A DNA stretch of 64,000 nucleotides, taken from Doryteuthis pealeii. Lineage: Eukaryota > Mollusca > Cephalopoda > Myopsida > Loliginidae. The notes below the pieces were generated by a model. That model was not told the DNA's origin. It searched no databases and worked only from the letters and a program-made list of their open reading frames with translations. Of the stretch, positions 56,177 to 64,000 are shown piece by piece; within the stretch, counting starts at the first letter, position 1; each line of letters opens with the position of its first letter. The DNA lies in the NCBI GenBank assembly GCA_023376005.1, contig CM042148.1, forward strand, positions 76,206,571 through 76,270,570, in the 5' to 3' direction. Position numbers and translations under genes: made by a program.

Positions 56177-56350
56177 TTCACATTTACAGATAATCCGCTG
56201 GAAAACAGTAAATGTTAAATAAAACACTCATAAATATTTTTCTCTTTTTATGATTTGAACATAATTATAAACAATAGTCAGCCTGATTGGACGGAAATTA
56301 AATTAACTCGTTGTTCATTATTTAACTTTAATTTTACAGTTGTATGTATT

Positions 56351-56614
56351 TAGCAACCCATCCGCTGGAGCAAGATGTAACACGAGGTCAATTTATTAAG
56401 TGGAGTTTAACAGGGTTGAATTCAGAGTTTTCCTTCTCATAGACTGGTTGCTACCCAGTCTGGACTACTATTTACACATAGCTGGAGGGAGAATAGTTGG
56501 ATGTATACCTTTTTCAAGGGTATCAACACTATGTGAAATGCAACCATCTTCGTCCAGGATTTGAACTCGTGTCTCTGTATCCATTTTCTACGACAATAAC
56601 CATTACACGACTAC
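56351..56614 (-). mobile_element. SINE family B
   Basis: Nearly full copy with decayed head (TCGTGTAATGGTTATTGTCG), B box CACGAGTTCAAATCCTGGAC and intact body. Confidence 0.7.
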
Positions 56615-56794
56615 ACTGGTTGTAAGTTGCTTTTACAACTGCATATCTAAAATTCTGTAAGGCTTTCCCAACAACGAAATGAATCAGAGAATACATTTTC
56701 CTAAATTCAAAGTTCTTACAAGAAACATTTATCTATTGTTTTTATTGAAACATTTAGCGGACCGAGTCCTCGCAAGGCAAATTAAAATTTATTA

Positions 56795-57375
56795 TGATAA
56801 TATTTTGTCGTCCCTGTGGACCACAGAACGAAAACGAAAGAAAATGAAAAGATAGACAAATATTGCACCTTACCAGAGAACAAAAAAAAAGTGGAACATA
56901 GAATTTTTGAGATGAGGCTTGATAATTAGTATTAGGTTCATAGTTCCGTGATGGTTCCCGATTACGACAAGAAGTTTCCCAGTTACGACAAGAAGTTCCC
57001 GAGTCCAAGAAGGTTCCCGAGTCCAAGAAGGTTACTGGGTCTGACAAGAAATACCTGAAGAAGGCCGGAGAGCACATTGGCCAAAACGTTGTACAGATAA
57101 CAATGAAAATGAGGACAATAGTCCGAATAATACAAATAATACTAATAAAGTAAAGGTTGTACAAATTGTAGTTGATGCCTTTGGAACGGTCCCCTAGTGT
57201 TTCGAAAAGAGACAGGATGAATTGGAAATAAGAGGAAGCTTAGAGATCATCCAAGCAACTGCATTGTTAAGATCGGCTAGAATACCCAGAAGAGTTCTGG
57301 AGATCTGAGCAGACATGCTGACACTCATATTCCAGTGAAAGACCACCGTCTAACGCTGGTGTGAAAATCTCGATA
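56795..57375 (+). mobile_element. LINE reverse-transcriptase tail interrupted by repeat R8
   Basis: 56795-56895 reads like the KMKR..TNIAP..RTKKKWN part of the 46367 LINE. After the R8 insert it resumes at 57145 with VQIVVDAFGTVP, EKRQDELEIRGSLEIIQATA, LLRSARIPRRVLEI and the 3' end GAAAGACCACCGTCTAACGC. Confidence 0.65.
56900..57130 (+). repeat. Repeat R8 with internal minisatellite
   Basis: GTTCCCGATTACGACAAGAA then four related steps of about 20 bp (TTCCCGAGTCCAAGAAGG), then CCTGAAGAAGGCCGGAGAGC, CCAAAACGTTGTACAGATAA. Confidence 0.65.
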
Positions 57376-57409
57376 ATTAATAAAAGTAATAACTAGCAGG
57401 AACTGTGAT

Positions 57410-57702
57410 AATTTAATTATCACTCGAAGAAAGAAAGAAAGAAAAAAGAAAGACAGAAAGTGAGTGGGGGAAAGATAGAGAGGGGTGTGAGCGCGCGGAA
57501 GCGATAACGCTAATGTGTTTCAATGGAACATGATGAAAAGAATGAAAGAAAGAAAAAAACGAGAGCGAGAGCGAGAGCGAGAGAGAGAGAGAGTTAAATC
57601 AAGATTATTATACTTTTTACATATTGAACTATTTAGCAATAACTCTTAAGTAAACATATCGAACGTTGTAATAATTAAATCATCATACTGTGGTCCTGCT
57701 AG
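57410..57702 (+). repeat. Dispersed repeat R6, 3' half
   Basis: GGAAGCGATAACGCTAATGT GTTTCAATGGAACAT, GATTATTATACTTTTTACAT, ATACTGTGGTCCTGCTAG. Confidence 0.7.
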
Positions 57703-57766
57703 AGTATAATTAAAAATTAAAAGATTTTTTATTTCTTAAATTCAATGGCAATGTTTGATTTGGTTT

Positions 57767-57815
57767 CTTTGTTTGATGGTATATCAATCTTCGGTTATTT
57801 AATGGCAAAGCTATC
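57767..57815 (-). repeat. R4/LINE tail fragment
   Basis: GATGGTATATCAATCTTCGG TTATTTAATGGCAAAG, directly before a family C SINE. Confidence 0.5.
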
Positions 57816-57824
57816 CTCGTAGAA

Positions 57825-57987
57825 AACCAGTTATGGTACTATTTAACCTATAGCTGGGGGATGAGCGGTTCATACCTTTCCAAAGCGTATTAGTCCGAAA
57901 ATGAACGTAATAGTGCAACTGTAGTTTCGAACTCACTTACTACGATGTTGCAGTCCGGTACGTTAACCATTACGCCACGGAGGCCCC
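57825..57987 (-). mobile_element. tRNA-derived SINE, family C
   Basis: Minus strand: GGGGCCTCCGTGGCGTAATG GTTAACGTACCGGACT, B box GTGAGTTCGAAACTACAGTT, TATTACGTTCATTTTCGGAC, then the shared core to AAATAGTACC. Confidence 0.8.
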
Positions 57988-58345
57988 GCCCCCCAATGGT
58001 AATCTTCATGTTAAATAAAGCGGATCATGCTACTTGAGATGAAAGATTAATTTGTACACTACAATTATCCAACAGTGTCTTTAACGGCTTCGTAAATCGG
58101 GTAAATAGGACGAAAGTGCATTATTTAGACTAGTATTTTGTTATTTTTTATTCATTTTACATTTTTTTTACTTTTGTTTCCTTTTTGTTTAAAAATAAAA
58201 CTTATTCCATGACTGCAATTTAAAACTTAAGACAACAAAGAAAAATCCTAGTTAACATGGATTAACAATGCAGTGGTGTAGTTTTGGTTACACACAGACA
58301 CTGGATCTCCATTATAATAAGATAGCAAGGATTGTAGAACGCTCG
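57988..58345. other. Intergenic, no feature recognised
   Basis: AT-rich, no gene. Confidence 0.4.
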
Positions 58346-58640
58346 GTTTGGTTGGTTGGTTGGATTTTACGGCATCTCAACACCTGTTGGTTATTTTATG
58401 CCAAAGACGTTTTTGTTTTATTCATACTGGTTGGGTATTCAAATTTTTAAAACTCGTTTTTAAACACATTTTTAAAATTCATTTTTTAAACCTTTTAACC
58501 CATAAGTTAGACCCTAACATGTACTACCACTCCGGGTCCGAGTGGACCTGGGAGTAACGGCAACGAAGAGGTATTGCACTCTCCCAAGAGCTTCAGAATC
58601 GGAAACTCACCACTAGATGTAGCTTAACATTGTACCCAAT
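58346..58640 (-). mobile_element. Repeat family R4 copy
   Basis: Minus-sense. Ends in (CCAA)n (58346-58362 on +) after ATAAAATAACCAACAGGTGT..ATGCCGTAAAATCC; body GTTACTCCCAGGTCCACTCG. Confidence 0.75.
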
Positions 58641-58711
58641 ACACATTATGAAATGGAATCGTCGGTACGTTACAAAAAATCCGAAAAGAAGCCCATGAAA
58701 AAATAATTTTA

Positions 58712-58712
<1 letters not shown>

Positions 58713-58781
<69 letters not shown>
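58713..58781. repeat. (GA)n microsatellite
   Basis: GA run of about 68 bp. Confidence 0.95.
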
Positions 58782-58785
<4 letters not shown>

Positions 58786-58950
58786 GGCAATGTGGTTTGT
58801 AGGTATTTACCCAACCTTTCGTTCTGGGTCAATGCGACACAAGGTCACAAGTATGAGGAATCCAGTGATAATCAAACTCACTTTTCAGGAGTAATGGATG
58901 AAGTAAAACTAGCTAGCTAACCATTTCACCACGATGGGATGATATTTACC

Positions 58951-59215
58951 ACGTATCCCACGTATACGGGCCAGGCACAAGGCCCTATTAATTTGGGACC
59001 ACCCACGAATCGAAGGTCATAGGAGACGGGTGCAAAAATACTTTAATCCCGTCGGTATTCCCCCTCAAGGGGGGGCCTCAGGCACCAGGCGATAAACCAA
59101 GCCCTGTCCCTTTATAAAGGGGACAGGTGTTGCCTGGAAGGATAGGCTCCTGAGATCAACGTTGTTAACTTCTGTGGTCCAGGGCCGAAGCCACTGGACC
59201 CCTGGTCAAAAGGCC
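58951..59215 (+). repeat. GC-rich dispersed repeat R7, copy 3
   Basis: CCACGTATACGGGCCAGGCA, GGGACCACCCACGAATCGAA, CCCCCTCAAGGGGGGGCCTC, GGGCCGAAGCCACTGGACCC. Confidence 0.75.
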
Positions 59216-59396
59216 GAGACCACGATGGGACGCACAAGTAATGTCAGTTGTAATTTAATAAAAAGTTTATTGGAATTCAAAGGTTATCGCAAGATGGCTG
59301 ATACGGTTTCAATTCCAATTCTATGACTAAAGAAATATGGAATACTAAACTCAGTTCCCTTTCCGGAATCATTTCAACTTATTGCTTTTTGATTGG

Positions 59397-59712
59397 TTTT
59401 AACGGCATGTCAACCCGTCTAGTGTTATTTTATGCCTAGAGGTTAAGGAAGCGTGTTCATGTCAATTTTTTTGTATAGTTGTTTCAAAATATTTATTTTT
59501 TGTGTGCGGTCCCATCGAATACGAATAAATTGTAAACAGGTCTAATTAAGCCATAGATGGGACTCTAGAAGGTAATACCACTCCGGGTCAGGGTGGACCA
59601 GGGAGTAATGTCAATGAAGTGGTACTGGAACTTCACTATCAGATGCAGTTTAGTGTCATACCGAGGACACCTCTTTATCTCCACTCTGCAGGGAATACGG
59701 TCAGCGTATTCT
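59397..59712 (-). mobile_element. Repeat family R4 copy (uninterrupted reference)
   Basis: Includes TTTTAACGGCATGTCAACCC, GCGGTCCCATCGAATACGAA (the empty Helitron site), TAGATGGGACTCTAGAAGGT, GGTGGACCAGGGAGTAATGT, and an extension CTGCAGGGAATACGGTCAGC. Confidence 0.8.
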
Positions 59713-59937
59713 AAGCCCCACATTTTTTTAAAAAAGATCTGAAACATAATTTCTTTACTGACATCACGTGATACATTCATATTGCTGAATGGTCAGAACG
59801 TTTGAAGTCAATTCCATATTTGATAATGAATTTTGTGAAAATTACTATTGTATATCTTTAAAATGTTGTTCACGAATTTCTGATAGGATCGGGTAATCAA
59901 AAGTGTTTCTTTTTAACACTAGAATTGTCTGCAAGAT

Positions 59938-59938
<1 letters not shown>

Positions 59939-60033
<95 letters not shown>
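59939..60033. repeat. (CA)n(TA)n compound microsatellite
   Basis: CA run to 59979, TA run to 60033. Confidence 0.95.
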
Positions 60034-60035
<2 letters not shown>

Positions 60036-60144
60036 GGAGAGAAAGAAGGGGAGGGAGATTTGTTGGATGTATATAAAAAAAACCATGAAGATTGAAAGGA
60101 AGATAGAAATGAAAAGGCGTAAAATTGCGGTACATTAAAATTCT

Positions 60145-60146
<2 letters not shown>

Positions 60147-60209
<63 letters not shown>
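60147..60209. repeat. (GA)n microsatellite
   Basis: GA run of about 62 bp; followed by (AATAA)n-rich sequence to about 60300. Confidence 0.95.
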
Positions 60210-60210
<1 letters not shown>

Positions 60211-60354
60211 AAAAGAAAAAAGAATACAATAAAGTAAATAAATAAAATAAAATAAAATAAAATGAATAAATAAATAAATGAATAAAATAAAATAAAACAA
60301 AGGATGTAGAAGAAAACAGTTTTGTATTTCTCATTAATTCACGTTTATATAACA

Positions 60355-60981
60355 TCTTATTATAATGGAGATTGTGTGTTTTTCTGTCTGTAACCGAAAC
60401 TATATTACTACTCAAGTCAAAATTCCCTTAGTTATTGACATCACATTCTCCATGACTGCATTTTTATTTAAACCTCAATTATTGATAAAATTGTGTTACA
60501 TTATTAATACTGTTGACCTTATCTACATACTGATAACATGCAATTATATTTATATATACAACAAAATAGCGGTTTACACTGTGAACGGGAAGGCTAATTT
60601 GCATATTGATATTAAAAATGTGATTTTAATAAATATGTGCTTAGTATTATTGAAATTCTAATTGTTTGGTTTTATTTTAATGAATATAATCAAAAATCTC
60701 TTCAATGAATCTTAGATGAAATCCATTAACAAGAAAAAATAAGTCATTTTATTCTTTACTTCCTCTTTTAACTAAATACTTAAATTGGAAAAAATAACAA
60801 TGAAAGACGAGAGTGATGAAAGAGTAAGTTTCAGTTGTTCTATTTTCCGATTATACCCCCTCCGTTTCAAATCTTTTTATCTGAATTCTTATTTAGTTTC
60901 ATTAACCTTTCTAATTTAATACGATATTTTATTACATTTAAACTTAAATACTTGCACCCGGAGGGTGCATATATTTGCTAG
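60355..60981 (+). mobile_element. Non-autonomous Helitron, family Hel1 (627 bp, intact ends)
   Basis: A|TCTTATTATAATGGAGATTG ... TGCACCCGGAGGGTGCA-TATATTTG-CTAG|T. Internal blocks CTGTCTGTAACCGAAACTAT, AACAAAATAGCGGTTTACA and GGAAGGCTAATTTGCATATT match 26031-26619 closely. Confidence 0.88.
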
Positions 60982-61065
60982 TTTAGTTAAAAAAAAACAC
61001 GTAAAGGCAACAAAGACCGGAAAGGATAAAGGAAAGAATCAGAAGATACAGTCGTAAGAGAAGAG

Positions 61066-61464
61066 GGTAATTATGAACTTTTGTTTAGTAAATTAGGGTG
61101 TCCCAGAAAAAACAGAACCCACAAATGTTGTAATAAAACTGTTAATTTTAACTAGGGGGTTTTAGGGTTAGGGTTGGAGTTGGGGCTTAGGGTTAGGGTT
61201 TTGGGGTTTAGGGTTTAGAGTTAGTTTAATGGGAAAATAAATAAATAATTTGGGTTCTGTTTTTTCTGGGTCACCCTGTACTGAGTGACCCAGAAAAAAC
61301 AGAATCCAACCCAACCCTAACCCTAACCTAACCCTAACTCCAACCCTAACCTAAACCATAACCCTAAACTCTCCCTAGTTAAAATTAACAGTTTTATTAC
61401 AAAATTTGTGGGCTCTGTTTTTTCTGGGACACCCTAATTTTCTAAACAAAAGTTCATAATTACC
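61066..61464. mobile_element. Inverted pair of mariner-type MITEs (T1) with telomere-like cores
   Basis: Left unit about 61094-61280 and right unit about 61279-61436. Each is bounded by GGGTGTCCCAGAAAAAACAG / CTGTTTTTTCTGGG(T/A)(C/A)ACCCT ends next to TA. The pair plus flanks (GGTAATTATGAACTTTTGTT on both sides, inverted) make a palindrome of about 400 bp. Left core carries TTAGGG-like repeats, right core CCCTAA-like. Confidence 0.85.
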
Positions 61465-61532
61465 AGAGAAGAGCATAGACATGAGATAACTGATAATCTT
61501 AGTTATCAATAGTCGTGAAATTTCCTAGAAAC

Positions 61533-62014
61533 AAGTTATCAATACTCGAGTTCCTTATTTGTACAACTCTTATCCTCTTGCTAAAATGAGACCGTCCAAA
61601 TCGACCAAATGTAAATCATGATTATCTGGTGTCGCTTATACGCTGAGTCCTTATTTCTTATAAATGTCGTCACTTCAGCTGAACAATGGACCATTTCGTT
61701 TTTATTATAAAGAATGAAATGGAAGAAAAAGGACAAGCTACACAGAAAAAATATAATTAGAAAGAAAGAAAAATGAGAGTAGGGGAAACAGAGAGAAGGG
61801 GTGAGCGCGTGAAAGCGATACCATTAATTTGTTTCAACCGAACATAATGAAAAGATGAAAAGAAGGAAAGAAAGAAAAAAGAGTGTGAGAGTGAAATCAA
61901 GATTATTATACTTTTTACATATTGAACTAATTAGCAATAGCTTTTAAGTAAACATACCAAACGTTGTAATAATTAAACTAGCATATTGTGGTATATCCAA
62001 TCCACAGGTTCCGC
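61533..62014 (+). repeat. Dispersed repeat R6, full copy
   Basis: From AGTTATCAATACTCGAGTTC to GTGGTATATCCAATCCACAG GTTCCGC; the most complete member. Confidence 0.75.
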
Positions 62015-62024
62015 TATTTTTTTA

Positions 62025-62345
62025 TCATTTCACTCCTTGTGAGTTTTTCATACCAGCGTAAGCTGATGATCCTTTATTTGAATCTGAGTGACTACATGAC
62101 TCCTCAGGTCTCCAGGACTCTTCTGAGTATTCTAGTCGATCTTAACAATGTTGTTGTTTAGATGGTCTCAATCCTTCCTCTGATTTCCAATTCCTCTAGT
62201 CTGTTTTCTAAGCTTTTGGAGTGCACCAATTACAATTGGGATTACATTCAACCTCCTATTAAACAGCTTTTTCAATTCTCTGGCAAGGTCCAGGTATTTG
62301 TTTATCTTTTCATTTCCGGATATATTCGGTTTTTGTCGTCCTGGA
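62025..62345 (-). mobile_element. LINE reverse-transcriptase C-terminal remnant
   Basis: Minus strand reads KINKYLDLARELKKLFNRRL NVIPIVIGAL, then a deletion and frameshift, RGIGNQRKD, and the 3' end GATCATCAGCTTACGCTGGT. Same LINE type as 44412 and 46367. Confidence 0.7.
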
Positions 62346-62424
62346 CGCCTGCTCTAAAATACGCTAGCCGGTGGCTGGAGAAATTTTGACGCGTGCTAGT
62401 TATTAACCAACTACCGGTTTGAAG

Positions 62425-62427
<3 letters not shown>

Positions 62428-62477
<50 letters not shown>
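62428..62477. repeat. (TA)n microsatellite
   Basis: TA run of about 50 bp. Confidence 0.95.
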
Positions 62478-62479
<2 letters not shown>

Positions 62480-62768
62480 TATAGATAAAAGGATATGAGT
62501 TAAGAGTAAGGAAATTAATCCGACCGTATATTCTTTGGAAACACACACAATTGAATGAAAACATCTACCATCACTACAACAACCGTAAACCATGGACGAC
62601 TATAAATCGAAATATTGTTTAATATTAGCTTTGAATATGATATAAAATATTTTCATTTTAACAGCATTGTGTGTTTTCATATCCTTTATTTTTTTGGGGA
62701 GAATATGTTTATTTACTTCTCATATACTTTTATCTATACTTATACCGTCAGATTCATTTCCCTACTCT

Positions 62769-62770
62769 TA

Positions 62771-62815
<45 letters not shown>

Positions 62816-63310
62816 GAATATTTTTATATATAAAAAGAAGGAAGAAAGGAAAAAAAGCAAGGCAATAAAGGAGAATAAAGAATATATATGTAAAAAGACG
62901 AAAAAAGAAGAAGAAAAAAAAACGCGAAAAAGGTTGATTAATGTATCTAAAGGAAAGAAAAAAGAAAGAAAAAAAGAAAATAAGAAAGAAAGACAAAAGA
63001 AAGAATAGAAAAAAGAAAGAAAGAATAATAATCATATCTATGCGGGAAAAGATGAAAAAGGAAGAAAAGGGAAAGAAAGAAGAATAAAGATATATATCTT
63101 TCTAAAGAAGTAGAAAAAGAATGATTTATATATCTGTAAATTAAAAGAAGAAGAAAAAAAACGAAAATAAGAAAGAAACACAAAAGAAAAAAAAATAAAG
63201 AATGGAAAATGGATAATAAATACATCGATAAATGAAAATAAAAAATAAAGGAAGAATAAACAAGGAAAGAAAGGAGAATAAAGAACATATTTGTAAAAAG
63301 AAGACGAAAA
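62769..63310. repeat. (AAAG)n and degenerate GAAA-rich array
   Basis: Clean AAAG units 62769-62812, then purine-rich degenerate sequence to about 63310. Apparent frames are Lys/Glu or Phe/Ser rich and not genes. Confidence 0.9.
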
Positions 63311-63331
63311 AAAAGAATGACTGATATATAT

Positions 63332-63607
63332 ATTTACCAGCCACTCCGCACGAGCAGGATGCGACACAAGGTCAATTTCTTAAGCGGTATTTAACAGGTT
63401 TGAATTTCTTCTCCTAGTCAGGTTACCTAGCCATGGTTAAAGAGTTCAGTCTGCGCTGCTATTTACCCATAGCTGGAAGGAGAATTGGATTCATACCTAT
63501 CCCAAGGGTATTAGCGCCATGTGAAATCCAAACAGCTTCGTCTAGGAATTGAACTCGGGTCGACGAGTCCATTTCCTACGACTCTAACCATTAGACCACT
63601 CACCTCC
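63332..63607 (-). mobile_element. SINE family B, full length, with target-site duplication
   Basis: Head GGAGGTGAGTGGTCTAATGG to 3' end CACGAGCAGGATGCGACACA (on +). Flanked by the 15-bp direct repeat ATGACTGATATATAT at 63317-63331 and 63608-63622. Confidence 0.85.
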
Positions 63608-64000
63608 ATGACTGATATATATTGTAAAAAGAAGAAAAAAGAAAGAAAAATAATAAAGAAACTCAAAATAAAGAAAGAAAGACGAAAAATAAATATATCT
63701 GTAATAAATCTTAGTATACAATTACGTACTGATTATTTACAAGTGTGTTAAGTATTTTCAGGCAGTGTGTTTAAATCCACAGCGATTAATTTCTCACTTA
63801 TTATATGATATTCGACGCCGTATTAATCCTTCGTATTTAGAAGCGTGATAATTATAAGTTTCCGGAGAAGGTAAATATATATATATTTTGTTATGCTTCA
63901 TTAAAATCGTAATAGCAGAAGACACACAGAGATTATCATGTAATAAGTAGCACAGATGTTGAAAGTAAATTTTCATAGACTCAACGGGCCATTCATGTTA

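Noticed and set aside
62754..63367. Phe/Leu/Ser-rich minus-strand frames
   Set aside because: They arise from the AAAG/GAAA-rich array.

Overview
This is an AT-rich, intron-bearing animal nuclear sequence. Two conserved genes occupy the first third and the rest is repeat-dominated intergenic DNA. Canonical GT..AG introns, a metazoan SDE2 gene, a Tudor-domain germline gene, tRNA-derived SINEs, RTE-like LINE remnants and vertebrate-type (TTAGGG)n-like tracts point to an animal. The repeat style (several tRNA-like SINE families, huge (GA)n/(TA)n/(GAA)n arrays, RTE and R2/NeSL-like LINE tails) makes a mollusc or other lophotrochozoan my best guess. That guess is inference; no species is claimed.

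Layout: (1) 441-2599 (+) holds the last three exons of a Tudor-domain protein of TDRD5/TDRD7 type (piRNA/germ-granule family); earlier exons lie left of the window. (2) 6395-20330 (-) holds a complete six-exon SDE2 gene of 421 codons, with UBL, GGKGG processing site, SDE2 central domain and C-terminal SAP domain all readable. The two genes converge tail to tail. Intron 1 of SDE2 is about 10 kb and full of repeats. (3) A probable SDE2 promoter lies just right of 20330 (NRF-1-like site and CCAAT box). (4) From about 20.5 kb to 64 kb I find no host gene, only mobile elements, their remnants, tandem duplications and microsatellites.

The repeats are the most informative part. I could define by eye: a non-autonomous Helitron family (4 copies with termini and 1 decayed), with one insertion proven against a paralogous empty site inside the window; three tRNA-like SINE families (A, B, C), some with target-site duplications; a fourth family (R4) whose 3' tail matches the tail of a LINE remnant; chimeras that join a head of one family to the body of another; three unrelated MITE/foldback families with telomere-like hexamers inside; LINE tails of at least three types; a Tc1/mariner-like transposase fragment; and several segmental or tandem duplications. 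Boundaries of unnamed repeats are approximate.

I did not find evidence for a new multi-gene system. The strongest candidates for something undescribed are the Helitron family with its internal empty-site proof, the 60-bp triplication of a SINE promoter head, and the inverted pair of MITEs carrying telomere-like DNA.
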